NCBI RefSeq assembly: GCF_009806555.1
Contig: NZ_VUOK01000054.1
Coordinates: forward strand, 1-64,000
DNA: 64,000 nucleotides
DNA from: Methylobacterium sp. 2A
GTDB lineage: Bacteria > Pseudomonadota > Alphaproteobacteria > Rhizobiales > Beijerinckiaceae
Direction: 5' to 3'
The translations under genes and the position numbers were made by a program. Positions 51,531-60,816 of this stretch are shown piece after piece (positions within the stretch are counted from its first letter, which is position 1; each line of letters begins with the position of its first letter). The notes under the pieces were generated by a model. It worked only from the letters and a program-made list of their open reading frames with translations, did not search any database and was not told where the DNA came from.

Positions 51531-52016
51531 CCCACCGTCACGCGGGGATCGGGAACCGACGAAGAAGCGCGAAGACTTCGCCGGGACGGCGTTGGAGTTG
51601 TCCCGCTCTGGTGGAGCGGTGGAACGGTTGCGGGTCAGGGTTCGGCGAGCCTCTCCTGGTCGTAGCGGGCCGGTGAGCGATAGCCGAGCGCGGGGGGCAG
51701 GCGCACGGGGTTTGAGATGCCCGCGATGAAGCGGCGGGCTTGGGCGGAGGGATCGAAGGCGCGGGTGAGGTCGGTTGGGTCGCGTCCAGCGCGGACAACT
51801 CAACCACTGGGCGGGGGAACTCGGGAGCGCAGGGTGGGCGTGTCTGAGGCATGGAGCGCACCTCGTGCCGAAAGCCTGCAGGGCTCCACGAGACCGGGTC
51901 AGCTCCAACTCCACCGATCACGCTCGAAAGCGGACATCAGCTGTGGTGTCGTGTTGCGGCAATGACATCGCGGCCCGACTCACGCCGGACCGACGACATG
52001 CCGGCGGGATCATCGC
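51531..52016. other. 486-bp region with a transposase scrap
   Basis: Apart from the short IS3-like fragment at 51640-51790, no protein-like frame is convincing here. Confidence 0.3.
51640..51790 (-). pseudogene. IS3-family orfB C-terminal scrap
   Basis: The minus strand reads SAQARRFIAGISNPVRLPPA then LGYRSPARYDQERLAEP and a stop, resembling the HSALGYRSPA end of IS3-type transposases. The conserved DDE part is missing. Evidence is limited to about 35 residues. Confidence 0.35.
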
Positions 52017-52253
52017 TCAGGTTGACCAACCGATACTGCCCTGCATGCGCGCCTCGCGCCCGCGCCCGCCAAAAACAACGCTCTGCGACGCGGCATTCGG
52101 ATCCGAGCGTAATCTGTTGCGAATCCTGGCACGCAGGATTTCGATCCGGTTGCGCCAGTTCGCCACCTGCGCGGCCTGCGATGAGATCGCCTGTCCCCCT
52201 TCCGAAAGATGGGCGGACGGCACCCGGGTAGCCGAGACGCCGACTCGTCGCAC
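52017..52253 (-). CDS. Possible small hypothetical protein
   Basis: A 78-residue reading from GTG 52253, 8 bp after the PsiF-like gene. The Gln/Arg-rich segment QAISSQAAQVANWRNRIEIL suggests a helix; the rest is not distinctive. Weak support. Confidence 0.25.
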   Translation of the reverse strand: MRRVGVSATRVPSAHLSEGGQAISSQAAQVANWRNRIEILRARIRNRLRSDPNAASQSVVFGGRGREARMQGSIGWST

Positions 52254-52261
52254 ACGCGTGA

Positions 52262-52507
52262 TCAGGACTTGACGCGCTTTGGAATTGGACGTCCGCGGCA
52301 GGCGGCCCGGAATTGCTGGCGCGAGAGACCGTGCATATTGCGCCGGTCGGCCTGCTGCGTGCAGGCCATCTTGCGGTCGGCTTTGTTCAGTTCCTTGGTA
52401 CCCGTGGACGGCACGTCCGTCGGAGAGGGTGCGGTGTAGCTCTGCGCAAGACCCGTCGTCGACAGCGCAACGGATAGAGCAAACCCAAGACCCAGCCGAC
52501 GCATCAT
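52262..52507 (-). CDS. PsiF-repeat-like exported small protein
   Basis: An 81-residue protein with a signal peptide (MMRRLGLGFALSVALSTTGLAQ). The C-terminal half, KMACTQQADRRNMHGLSRQQ followed by FRAACRGR, matches the PsiF repeat pattern (C-x-Q-A ... L-G-x-R-x-F-x-x-C). The ATG at 52507 is preceded by GGAGGGG; an ATG at 52519 would place this site inside the gene. PsiF was named for phosphate starvation induction in E. coli, but its biochemical role is unknown. Confidence 0.65.
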   Translation of the reverse strand: MMRRLGLGFALSVALSTTGLAQSYTAPSPTDVPSTGTKELNKADRKMACTQQADRRNMHGLSRQQFRAACRGRPIPKRVKS

Positions 52508-52603
52508 ACCCCTCCGCATGCTGGTTATGGCCAAGCAATCGTCGCGCCAGTGTCGCTTGCCCGGCGCCGCGTTGCGCGCGGGAGGCCGGGCCTCGGCGCT
52601 TCG

Positions 52604-53971
52604 TCAGGGGTAGCGGAGCGGATCGTTCGGACGGCGTGCGTCGTAGACGCATTCGCCCGCCACCCAAGTCGCCCGAACCGTCCGATGATCGCCGAGCGTC
52701 ATCAGCACGAACAGGAGATCCTCGATGTCCCGGCAGCTTCCGGTCCGAAATCCGAGCAGCGGGGTAGCCGCGAGGTCGAGGACGCAGAGATCAGCCTCGA
52801 AGCCGTCGGCGATGCGCCCGATCCGGTCGTCGAGGCGCAGGGCTTCGGCGCCGCCGAGCGTCGCGAGCCAGAAGGCGCGCAGCGCGTCGAGCTTGGTCCC
52901 GCGCAGGGCCGCGACCTTGTAGGCGTCGCCCAGCGTCTTGAGCAGCGACAGGGTCGTGCCGGCGCCGACATCCGTCCCGAGGCCGACGCGCACCGGCCGC
53001 CGGGGATCGAGGGCATCGAACAGCCGGAACAGGCCGCTGCCCAGGAATCCGTTGGAGGTCGGGCAATGGGCGATCGCCGCGCCTGCGGCGTGGCAGGTGC
53101 AGAAATCGTCCTCGCTCACGTGGATCGCGTGGCCGAAGACGCTGCGCGGACCGACGAGGCCGGATTGGGCATAGACGTCGAGGTAGCTCGCCCGGTCCGG
53201 GAACAGGTCCATGACCCAGGCAATCTCGTCGGTGGTCTCGCACAGATGGGTCTGGAGGAAGAGCCCGTCATGCTCGCGCAGGAGCGCACCGGCGGCGTCG
53301 AGCTGCGCCGCCGTGCAGGACGGCGCGAAGCGCGGGGTGACCGCGTAGAGCTGCCGCCCGCGACCGTGCCACCGCGCGATGAGCGCCTTGCTCTCGTCGT
53401 AGCCGCGCTGCGCCGTGTCCAGGAGGGCCTCCGGCGCGTTGCGGTCCATCAGGACCTTGCCGGCGATCATCCGTGTGTTGAAACGCTCGGACTCCGCGAA
53501 GAAGGCCTCCACGGAACCGGGATGGACCGTGCAGTAGACCACCGCAGTGGTCGTCCCCGCCCCCAGGATCTCGCGGAAGAACAGTTTCGCAACCCGCTCC
53601 GCGTGGACTTGATCCGCGAATTCCAGCTCGGCCGGGAAAGTGTACTTGCTGAGCCAGGTGAGCAGCTGCTCGCCGTACGAGGCGATCATCTGCAGCTGCG
53701 GATAGTGGACATGCGTGTCGATCAGCCCCGGCAGGATCAGGGCATTCTCGTAATGCGTGATCGGGACGCCGGGCGGAACCCGATCGACCGTGTCGCTGTA
53801 AGATCCGAAACTCGTGATCCGCCCGTCCTCGATCAGGATGAGCGCGTCCTCGACATGGTCCAGGCATCCCTCGGCCAGGAACGGGTTTCCGGACAGGCTC
53901 GCCGCGCGGCCGCGCAGGGCGCGGCACGCCGATCCCGCGGGCTTGGGCGTGGGGTCGGGCCTCACAGACAT
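52604..53971 (-). CDS. guaD: Guanine deaminase
   Basis: Zinc amidohydrolase that deaminates guanine to xanthine. The 455-residue protein has PGLIDTHVHYPQ (zinc ligands His87 and His89), VTPRFAPSCTAAQLDAAG, LQTHLCETTDEIAWV, FGHAIHVSEDD and GLGTDVGAGTTLSLL, all specific to GuaD. It is full length. Its product xanthine would be oxidised by xanthine dehydrogenase, but the adjacent xdh-like gene is decayed. Upstream ABC and downstream permease genes fit purine use. Confidence 0.95.
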   Translation of the reverse strand: MSVRPDPTPKPAGSACRALRGRAASLSGNPFLAEGCLDHVEDALILIEDGRITSFGSYSDTVDRVPPGVPITHYENALILPGLIDTHVHYPQLQMIASYGEQLLTWLSKYTFPAELEFADQVHAERVAKLFFREILGAGTTTAVVYCTVHPGSVEAFFAESERFNTRMIAGKVLMDRNAPEALLDTAQRGYDESKALIARWHGRGRQLYAVTPRFAPSCTAAQLDAAGALLREHDGLFLQTHLCETTDEIAWVMDLFPDRASYLDVYAQSGLVGPRSVFGHAIHVSEDDFCTCHAAGAAIAHCPTSNGFLGSGLFRLFDALDPRRPVRVGLGTDVGAGTTLSLLKTLGDAYKVAALRGTKLDALRAFWLATLGGAEALRLDDRIGRIADGFEADLCVLDLAATPLLGFRTGSCRDIEDLLFVLMTLGDHRTVRATWVAGECVYDARRPNDPLRYP

Positions 53972-53994
53972 GCCGCGTGCACGATGCGCACGCA

Positions 53995-54552
53995 CGCCGG
54001 AGCGACGGGCAGCGCCGCGGCCGCGCCCTGCCGATGCACCGTGCCGGTGCCGAACTCCGCCGGGGTCAGGCATTGATCGAGCCCATAGCTGCCGACGACG
54101 TCGTGCGGCTTCAAGCGGCTCGCCACCCGCGCGTCCCGGGTTCTCACCGCGTTCCGGCGGCGCAGCGCGAACGGATCCAGGGCCGATGCGAGGGCGAAGA
54201 TGGTCTGGCTCCGGCCGTAGCCGCGGCAGGCCCACGCCGCCACCGTGTGGGTGCCCGGCAGCTTTGCGCGACGAGAGGCGGGGCGATCCGGTCGCCCGGC
54301 AGTTCGAGCCGGTCGGGTCGCGCGATCGTGCAGGTCGCTGCCGTGCAGGTCGCTGCGGGCGTCAGACCATGCGCGTCGACCGTGTGCGGGCACCCGCCGG
54401 GAACCCGCCAAGTCGACGAGCCGGCATGCTCCAGGCCGCAGCACAGGGACCAGCCACGTCCCGCCGGCCAGGAACGCATCGCCGTCCGCCCGATCCGGCC
54501 GATCGGCCCGGCCGCGGGGCGGGAGGACGGTCTCGATCGTGTTGAAGTCCAT
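53995..54552 (-). pseudogene. Decayed xanthine dehydrogenase (FAD subunit joined to molybdopterin subunit)
   Basis: The frame starts MDFNTIETVLPPR and has DAFLAGGTWLV and RLVDLAG, the beginning of the FAD-binding subunit. A frameshift follows (the other frame reads TVDAHGLTPAATCT). It then jumps to GYGRSQTIFALASALDPFALRRRNAV and HDVVGSYGLDQCLTPAE, which belong to the middle of the large molybdopterin subunit. So most of both subunits is deleted and the scraps are fused. It overlaps the guaD start region. Confidence 0.75.
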
Positions 54553-54989
54553 GCCCCCTCGTCAGACGGTTCGGCGCCGGACACCCGACGCAATATGCCT
54601 GCCGCAGACCTGCCGCGCCGAAGGCCCGCGCGCGGATGATCCCGGCGCCGCCGGAAAAGTCCATGCGCGGCTCCCGGCGCCGAGCGCGCGCAAACCGTAT
54701 TCGCGGTGCAGCCTGACCGGCACCGGGATCAAGATCGCTCAGACCGGTCAGGGTTGCCGCATCGATCCGCCCTCTGGGGCGCGAACCGCGACCGGCGCGC
54801 CGCCGCGGGGACAGGCTGGACGACGGAATCGGCCGCCTGCAGCTTCCGCACGGTCGAAGATACCGGTCCGCACCCACGCGAGGGTGTTGTGTTTTTGCGA
54901 CTCACGTTCAAGTCGACGCCGCTCGCCAGCGCCCTGGCATAACGGTTGCTGCTCTGTATCCGGCCAAGCAGGATTGGGGGGACGGCGCA
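54553..54989. other. 437-bp divergent upstream region
   Basis: No gene is supported. It must contain the promoter of the outer-membrane channel gene; an AT-richer patch near 54885-54960 (GTGTTTTTGCGA, GCATAACGG) is the best candidate. Confidence 0.35.
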
Positions 54990-55997
54990 ATGATCGGGCG
55001 GGTACTGGTGACGGCGGCCTTGTCGCTCTGGGCGATGGCGGCCGCATCCGCGGCAGACCTGGAAACCGCGAAGACGGACAAGGCCCCGGAGTCCGTGCCG
55101 GTGAAGGATGCGTCCTTCTTCCTCTTCTCGGACACCCAGATCAGCTATCGCTATCAATTCCCGGCGGTCGCGCCCGGCGTGCAGATCCGGCGGCCCGACG
55201 GAAGCTTCGTATCGCGGGAATCGCCCAAGCAGATCCTGGGCATCACCCATGCGGATGCCTGGGCCTACGGCACGAACTTCTTCGCCCTCGACATCCTGAA
55301 GTCGGGCTCCCAACTCCCGGCCGGCACGACGAATCCGCCGGGGAGCATCGCCTCGCCGGCCTTCTCCGATTACGGCAACACGGAAGCCTACGGCCTCTAT
55401 CGCGGCACCCTCAGCCTGAACGCGCTCACAAACTCGAAGGCCTTCGCGATCCCCGGCTTCGTCAAGGACGTGTCGCTCGCCTTCGGCTTCGACGCGAATT
55501 CGCAGAACGACGCGTTCGGCTCGAAGAAGCGTGACGTCGTCGGCGGCCTGAACTTCGCCTTCGACGTTCCGGCGGGCTTCCTCAACCTGAGCACCCACGC
55601 CTACAAGGAATGGAACCGCAACGGCTTCAACGTTCAGCCGGATCGCGATCAGAGCTTCGACGTCGTCCCCGAATTCGAGATCGTCTACAATTTCCCATTG
55701 GCCTTCACCAACCTCCCGCTCAGCCTCACGGGCTTCAACAACATCGTGCTGCCCAAGGGGCGCGGCGTGCAGAACGTGGCCGACTTCGCCTTCAACCCCA
55801 AGCGCGGCTTGGAGTTTCTCTCGCGCACCAACCTCGTTCTCGACCTCGGCAAGCTGATCTACGACCAACCCAACAGGGTCGATGTCTTCATCGGGTTCCA
55901 GTACTGGCTGAACAAGTTCGGCAACGTGGAGACCGCGAGCTTCAAGGGCACCGAGGAGAAGAGCTTCCTCGCAGGCTTCGCCTTCCACGTCTTCTGA
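54990..55997 (+). CDS. Outer-membrane beta-barrel protein, Tsx-like channel candidate
   Basis: A 335-residue exported protein with a signal peptide ending ASAAD. The mature part has alternating hydrophobic strands (FFLFSDTQISYRYQFP, DVSLAFGFDANSQNDAFG, NFAFDVPAGFLNLSTHAYKE, NRVDVFIGFQYWLNKFG) and a C-terminal Phe (FAFHVF), typical of beta-barrels. The N-terminal FSDTQISYRY region resembles nucleoside-specific Tsx-type channels. It is 41 bp upstream of a nucleoside ABC transporter operon on the same strand, so purine passage is inferred. Confidence 0.7.
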   Translation: MIGRVLVTAALSLWAMAAASAADLETAKTDKAPESVPVKDASFFLFSDTQISYRYQFPAVAPGVQIRRPDGSFVSRESPKQILGITHADAWAYGTNFFALDILKSGSQLPAGTTNPPGSIASPAFSDYGNTEAYGLYRGTLSLNALTNSKAFAIPGFVKDVSLAFGFDANSQNDAFGSKKRDVVGGLNFAFDVPAGFLNLSTHAYKEWNRNGFNVQPDRDQSFDVVPEFEIVYNFPLAFTNLPLSLTGFNNIVLPKGRGVQNVADFAFNPKRGLEFLSRTNLVLDLGKLIYDQPNRVDVFIGFQYWLNKFGNVETASFKGTEEKSFLAGFAFHVF

Positions 55998-56038
55998 TCG
56001 CTTCTGACCCTCAAAAGGCATCGCGGAGCGGGCGGACC

Positions 56039-57652
56039 ATGGCAGGCGGCACCGGATCGGCAGGGCCGGCGAACGATCCGAGGCCTCTGTTCGGCGCCTA
56101 TGGCATCGTGAAGCGCTTCGGCACGTTCACGGCGAACGACCACATCGACCTCGAGATCCACACCGGCGAGATCCACGCCCTGCTCGGGGAGAACGGGGCC
56201 GGGAAGTCGACGCTGATGAAGATCCTCTACGGCCTGCTCGAGCCGACGGAGGGGGTCGTCACGCATCGGGGGGCGGCGGTCCGGCTGCGGAACCCCGAGG
56301 CGGCGCGCCGGCTCGGCATCGGCATGGTGTTCCAGCACTTCTCCCTCTGCGAGAACCTCACGGTCGCCGAGAACATCGCCCTGGTCATGGAGCGGAGCCT
56401 GCGCCGCGCAGCGCTCGCGGAGCGGATCGCGGCGCTCGGGGAAACCTACGGCCTGAAGCTCGAACCCGACCGGCCGGTCTGGTCCCTCTCGGCCGGCGAG
56501 CGCCAGCGCATCGAGATCGTGCGATGCCTGCTCCAGGACCCGAAGCTCGTGATCCTCGACGAGCCGACCTCGGTGCTGACGCCGGGTGAGGCGGAGCTGC
56601 TGTTCACCGTGCTGGAGCGCCTGCGCGGCGAGGGCCGGGCGCTGCTCTACATCTCGCACCGGCTCGACGAGGTGCGCCGTCTCTGCGCCCGCGCCACGAT
56701 CCTGCGCGGCGGCCGGGTCGTCGGCACCTGCGACCCGCGTTCGGAGACCGCCGCGTCGCTGGCCGCGCTCATGGTCGGCGCACAGGTGCGGGAGGTCGCC
56801 GCACGCCCGGCCGCGCCCGGCGGGGACGAGCGCCTGCGGCTGGAGCGCCTGTCGCTGCCCGCTCCGGGCCTGCACGCCACGGCCCTGCGCGACATCAGCC
56901 TCGGCATCCGCGGCGGCGAGATCCTGGGCATCGCCGGCGTCGCCGGCAACGGTCAGGCGGAACTCTTCGCCGCGCTGTCCGGGGAAATCCCGGCGCCGGA
57001 GGCGGGGGCCGTGCGGATCGACGGGACCTCCGTCGGACATCTCGGGATCAACGCGCGCCGCCGGCTCGGCGCCGCCTTCGTGCCGGAGGAGCGCAACGGC
57101 CACGCCGCCGCGCCCGGCCTGAGCCTGTCCGAGAACGTCGTCCTCACGCGCCGGGCCACGGCGCCGCTGTCGCGCTTCGGCCTCGTGCGCCGCGCCGCGG
57201 CCCAGGCGCTGGCGGCCCGGGTGATCGACGCCTTCGACGTTCGCGGGGCGGGACCGGATCCGGCGGCCGGCACGCTCTCGGGCGGCAACCTGCAGAAGTT
57301 CGTGGTCGGGCGCGAGATCCAGGCCGAGCCTGGGATCCTGGTGGTCGATCAACCGACCTGGGGGGTCGACGCCGCCGCGGCCGCGCGGATCCGGCAGGCT
57401 CTGATCGACCTCGCCGCGCGCGGGTGCGCGGTCCTGGTGATCAGCCAGGATCTCGACGAGCTGTTCGAGATCGCGGGATCGATCGCCGTCCTGCACGCCG
57501 GACACTTGTCGGCCGCCGCGCCGCGGGCCGAAACGACGCGCGAGGCGGTGGGACTGCTGATGGGCGGATCGAGCGGGCTCCCCAGCGGGCAGGACGGCCC
57601 CGTCGACCCAACGGGTGCCATCGCGCGAGCCGAGATTGCCCATGCGCCTTGA
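56039..57652 (+). CDS. Nucleoside ABC transporter ATP-binding protein (two-domain)
   Basis: Energises import of nucleosides or purines. The 537-residue protein has two ABC domains. The first has LLGENGAGKSTLMKILYG, SLSAGERQRIEIVRCLL and VILDEPTSVLTPGE. The second lacks a normal Walker A (IAGVAGNGQAELFAAL), as in this family, but has LSGGNLQKFVVGREI and LVVDQPTWGVD. This is the NupA/YufO-RbsA type. It overlaps the permease gene by 11 bp. Confidence 0.93.
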   Translation: MAGGTGSAGPANDPRPLFGAYGIVKRFGTFTANDHIDLEIHTGEIHALLGENGAGKSTLMKILYGLLEPTEGVVTHRGAAVRLRNPEAARRLGIGMVFQHFSLCENLTVAENIALVMERSLRRAALAERIAALGETYGLKLEPDRPVWSLSAGERQRIEIVRCLLQDPKLVILDEPTSVLTPGEAELLFTVLERLRGEGRALLYISHRLDEVRRLCARATILRGGRVVGTCDPRSETAASLAALMVGAQVREVAARPAAPGGDERLRLERLSLPAPGLHATALRDISLGIRGGEILGIAGVAGNGQAELFAALSGEIPAPEAGAVRIDGTSVGHLGINARRRLGAAFVPEERNGHAAAPGLSLSENVVLTRRATAPLSRFGLVRRAAAQALAARVIDAFDVRGAGPDPAAGTLSGGNLQKFVVGREIQAEPGILVVDQPTWGVDAAAAARIRQALIDLAARGCAVLVISQDLDELFEIAGSIAVLHAGHLSAAAPRAETTREAVGLLMGGSSGLPSGQDGPVDPTGAIARAEIAHAP

Positions 57653-58718
57653 TCTCGTGCCGCGCGCGCGGCGCTCGCCCCTGGCCGAAGCCCTGTCGCC
57701 GGTCCTGGCCTTCGTGACGGCCGTGCTGATCGGCGGCGTGGCGGTCTCGCTCCTCGGCGTCTCGCCGGGCGCGGCCTTCGCCGTCTATTTCGTGACCCCG
57801 CTCTCCGAGCTGTGGTCGCTGCAGGAGATCGCCGTGAAGGCGGCGCCGCTCGCCCTGATCGCGACGGGCCTCGCCTTCTGCTACCGGGCGAACCTGTGGA
57901 ACATCGGGGCCGAGGGCCAGTTCGTCGTCGGCGGACTCGCCGGCGGCTGGGTGGCGGTCGCGACCCAGGGGAGCGCGGGCTCCACCGCCTGGATCCTGCC
58001 CGCGATGCTGCTCGCGGGGACGCTCGCCGGCATCGCCTACGCGATGATCCCGGCCCTCCTCCGGGTCCAACTCGACGTCTCGGAGATCCTGACGAGCCTG
58101 ATGCTCGTCTACGTGGCGGAGCTGCTCCTCGACTACATGGCGCGCGGCCCGCTGCGCGACCCGGCGGCCTTCAACTTCCCGCAGAGCGTCGCGTTCGACG
58201 CGGCCGCGCGCCTGCCGTACCTGATGGAGGGCGAGACCCTGCATGCCGGCGTGCTCCTGGCGCTCGCCGCGACGGTGATCGCGACCCTTGTCCTGGGCCG
58301 CAGCCTGTTCGGGTTCGCGACGCGCGTCGTCGGCGAAAGCCCCCGTGCCGCCCGGTTCGCGGGCTTCAGCGAGGTTCGGTTGACGCTCGCGGCCTTCGCG
58401 ATCTCGGGCGGCGCGGCGGGTCTTGCCGGCGTCGCCGAGGTCGCGGGCCGGATCGGCCAGCTCCAGCCGACGATCTCGCCGGGCTACGGGTTCACCGCGA
58501 TCATCGTCGCCTTCCTGGGACGGCTCTCGCCGCTCGGCATCCTGGCCGCCGCCCTGGTGATCGCGATCACCACCATCGGCGGCGAGGCGGCACAGATCGA
58601 TCTCCGGCTCCCCCTCGACCTGACCCGGGCCTTCCAGGGGCTGCTGCTCTGCCTCGTCCTGGGGGCCGACGTGCTCACGCGCTTCCGGATCCGGCTCGTC
58701 TCCGGAGCGGCGCGATGA
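57642..58718 (+). CDS. Nucleoside ABC transporter permease 1
   Basis: A 358-residue inner-membrane subunit with about 9 helices. It carries family blocks AAPLALIATGLAFCYRANLW, NIGAEGQFVVGGLAGG, VSEILTSLMLVYVAELLLDY and GFTAIIVAFLGRLSPLGILA of the BMP-type (NupP/YufP) permeases. It overlaps both neighbours, so the operon is tightly coupled. Confidence 0.93.
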   Translation: MRLDLVPRARRSPLAEALSPVLAFVTAVLIGGVAVSLLGVSPGAAFAVYFVTPLSELWSLQEIAVKAAPLALIATGLAFCYRANLWNIGAEGQFVVGGLAGGWVAVATQGSAGSTAWILPAMLLAGTLAGIAYAMIPALLRVQLDVSEILTSLMLVYVAELLLDYMARGPLRDPAAFNFPQSVAFDAAARLPYLMEGETLHAGVLLALAATVIATLVLGRSLFGFATRVVGESPRAARFAGFSEVRLTLAAFAISGGAAGLAGVAEVAGRIGQLQPTISPGYGFTAIIVAFLGRLSPLGILAAALVIAITTIGGEAAQIDLRLPLDLTRAFQGLLLCLVLGADVLTRFRIRLVSGAAR

Positions 58719-59641
58719 GCCTCGACATGATCCAGATGGTGCTGGTCACGGTGCTGACGGCGGCGACCCCGCTGATCATCGCGGCCCTCGGCGAACTCGT
58801 GGTCGAGCGCGCGGGCGTCCTCAACCTGGGCGTCGAAGGCATGATGGTGTGCGGCGCGGCGCTCGGCTTCGCCGCCGCGGTGGAGACCAACTCGACCCTG
58901 CTGGGCGCGCTCGCCGGTGCCGGTGCCGGCATGGGGCTCGCGGCCGTGTTCGGATTGCTCACCGTGGGACTCGCGGCCAACCAAGTGGCCTCCGGCCTCG
59001 CGCTCACGATCCTCGGGCTCGGCCTCTCCGGCCTCGTCGGGGCCGGCTATGTCGGTCAGAAACGGGAGCCGGCCCCGCATCTGTACGTGCCGGGGCTCAG
59101 CGACTTGCCGGGGATCGGCCGCCTGTTTTTCGGGCAGGACGCCTTCGTCTATGCCGGCCTCGGCCTGGCGGCGGGCATCGCGTGGTTCCTGTGGCGGACG
59201 CGGGCGGGGCTGATCCTGCGGGCCGTCGGCGACGACCACGCCGCGACTCACGCGCTGGGCCTGCCGGTCCGCGGCGTGCGCTTCTTCGCGGTCCTTTTCG
59301 GGGGCGCCTGCGCAGGACTGGCCGGATCCTATCTGTCCCTCGCCTATACGCCGTTCTGGGCGCCCGCGATGACCGCGGGCCGCGGCTGGATCGCGCTCGC
59401 CCTCGTGGTCTTCGCCTCCTGGCGGCCGGGGCGGGTGGTGGCGGGGGCGACCCTGTTCGGCGGCGCCACCGTGCTGCAGCTCCACGCCCAGGCCGCGAGC
59501 ATCGGCCTGCCCGGGCAGCTGCTCTCGGCGCTCCCCTACGTCGCGACGATCCTGGCACTCGTCCTGCTCTCGCTCGGCCGGAGGCGGGGCGGTTCGCTGG
59601 CCCCCGCCGCGCTCGGGCGCGACTTCACCCCGCACCGCTAG
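58715..59641 (+). CDS. Nucleoside ABC transporter permease 2
   Basis: A 308-residue second permease (NupQ/YufQ type). ATPLIIAALGELVVERAGVL, NLGVEGMMVCGAALGFAAAV and AGRGWIALALVVFASWRPGR are diagnostic. The ATG overlaps the first permease's stop. Together with permease 1, the ATPase and the BMP protein it makes a complete importer. Confidence 0.93.
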   Translation: MSLDMIQMVLVTVLTAATPLIIAALGELVVERAGVLNLGVEGMMVCGAALGFAAAVETNSTLLGALAGAGAGMGLAAVFGLLTVGLAANQVASGLALTILGLGLSGLVGAGYVGQKREPAPHLYVPGLSDLPGIGRLFFGQDAFVYAGLGLAAGIAWFLWRTRAGLILRAVGDDHAATHALGLPVRGVRFFAVLFGGACAGLAGSYLSLAYTPFWAPAMTAGRGWIALALVVFASWRPGRVVAGATLFGGATVLQLHAQAASIGLPGQLLSALPYVATILALVLLSLGRRRGGSLAPAALGRDFTPHR

Positions 59642-59669
59642 CGGTGCGGCTACCCAGAGGACATTCCGG

Positions 59670-60734
59670 ATGCTGCGAACCACCCTCGGCGCCTGTCTCG
59701 GCGCCCTTCTGCTCCTCGCCTCCCCGACGCACGCCGAAGACAAGCTCAAGGTCGGCTTCGTCTATGTCGGGCCCGTCGCCGATTACGGCTACTCGTTCCA
59801 GCACGACCTCAGCCGCAGGGCGCTCGCCGAAGCGCTGCCCGACAAGGTCGAGACCACCTACCTCGAGAACGTGCCGGAATCCGACAGCGAGCGGGCGATC
59901 GAGAAGCTCGCCCGCTCAGGGATGGGCCTGATCTTCACCACGTCGTTCGGCTTCATGGAGCCGACCCTGAAGGTCGCCCGGAAATTCCCGAAGGTGAAGT
60001 TCGAGCACGCGACCGGCTACAAGCGCGCCGCCAACGTCTCGACCTACTCGGCGCGGTTCTACGAGGGCCGCTACGTCTGCGGCAAGATCGCCGCCACGCT
60101 CACGAAAACGGGCACGATCGGCTACATCGCGTCGTTCCCGATCCCCGAGGTGGTGAGCGGCATCAACGCGTTCATGCTGGGCGCGCAGTCGGTCAACCCG
60201 AACGTCAAGCTGAAGATCGTCTGGGTGAACACGTGGTTCGACCCGGGCAAGGAAGCCGAAGCCGCCAAGGCCTTGCTCGCCCAGGGGGCCGACATCCTGG
60301 CCCAGCACACGGACTCCGCCGCGCCCCTCCAGGAGGCCGAGAAGCAGGGCAAGCTCGCCTTCGGCCAGTCCTCGGACCAGTACCGCTTCGCCCCGAAGGC
60401 GCAGCTGACCGCCGTCGTGGACGACTGGAGCGGCTACGTCATCCGCGAGACCAAGGCCGTCCTCGACGGGTCCTGGCAGAGCCACGATACCTGGGGCGGG
60501 ATCAAGGACGGCATGGTCGTGCTGGCGCCCTTCACCAACATGCCCGCCGACGTGAAGGCCATGGCCGAGGATACGGTCAAGGCCATCGCCGCCGGCAAGG
60601 TCAACCCCTTCGCCGGACCCGTGACGAAGCAGGACGGGAGCGTCGCGGTGAAGGCGGGCGAGATCGCGCCGGACCCGATGATCCTCGGCATGAACTGGTA
60701 CGTGAAGGGTATCGACGACACGCTGCCGCAATAG
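59670..60734 (+). CDS. BMP-family substrate-binding lipoprotein/periplasmic protein
   Basis: Captures the substrate for the ABC importer. The 354-residue protein has a cleavable signal (LGALLLLASPTHA) without a clear lipobox, then the BMP core: KVGFVYVGPVADYGYSFQHD, FTTSFGFMEPTLKVARKFPK, VCGKIAATLTKTGTIGYIAS, GADILAQHTDSAAPLQEAEK. BMP proteins bind purine nucleosides or related compounds; adjacency to guanine deaminase and uric acid genes supports a purine. AGAGG lies before ATG 59670. Confidence 0.93.
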   Translation: MLRTTLGACLGALLLLASPTHAEDKLKVGFVYVGPVADYGYSFQHDLSRRALAEALPDKVETTYLENVPESDSERAIEKLARSGMGLIFTTSFGFMEPTLKVARKFPKVKFEHATGYKRAANVSTYSARFYEGRYVCGKIAATLTKTGTIGYIASFPIPEVVSGINAFMLGAQSVNPNVKLKIVWVNTWFDPGKEAEAAKALLAQGADILAQHTDSAAPLQEAEKQGKLAFGQSSDQYRFAPKAQLTAVVDDWSGYVIRETKAVLDGSWQSHDTWGGIKDGMVVLAPFTNMPADVKAMAEDTVKAIAAGKVNPFAGPVTKQDGSVAVKAGEIAPDPMILGMNWYVKGIDDTLPQ

Positions 60735-60770
60735 GGTTCCGCGGCCGATCTCCCGCACGGTGCGGAAAGG

Positions 60771-60816
60771 GGGCCGGCAGCACCCTTCAGTATCGGCCGA
60801 GCGGTGCTGCCGGCCC
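60771..60816. terminator. Long hairpin between convergent genes
   Basis: GGGCCGGCAGCACC (60771-60784) and GGTGCTGCCGGCCC (60803-60816) form a perfect 14-bp stem with an 18-nt loop, between the BMP gene (+) and a small gene (-). The right arm encodes part of that gene's C-terminus. Confidence 0.7.

Noticed and set aside
47391..51790. The IS3-type left end (47391) and orfB scrap (51640) as two ends of one element enclosing fdh
   Set aside because: The orfB scrap is short, its orientation does not match a single element with the left end, and no matching right inverted repeat was found near 51600.
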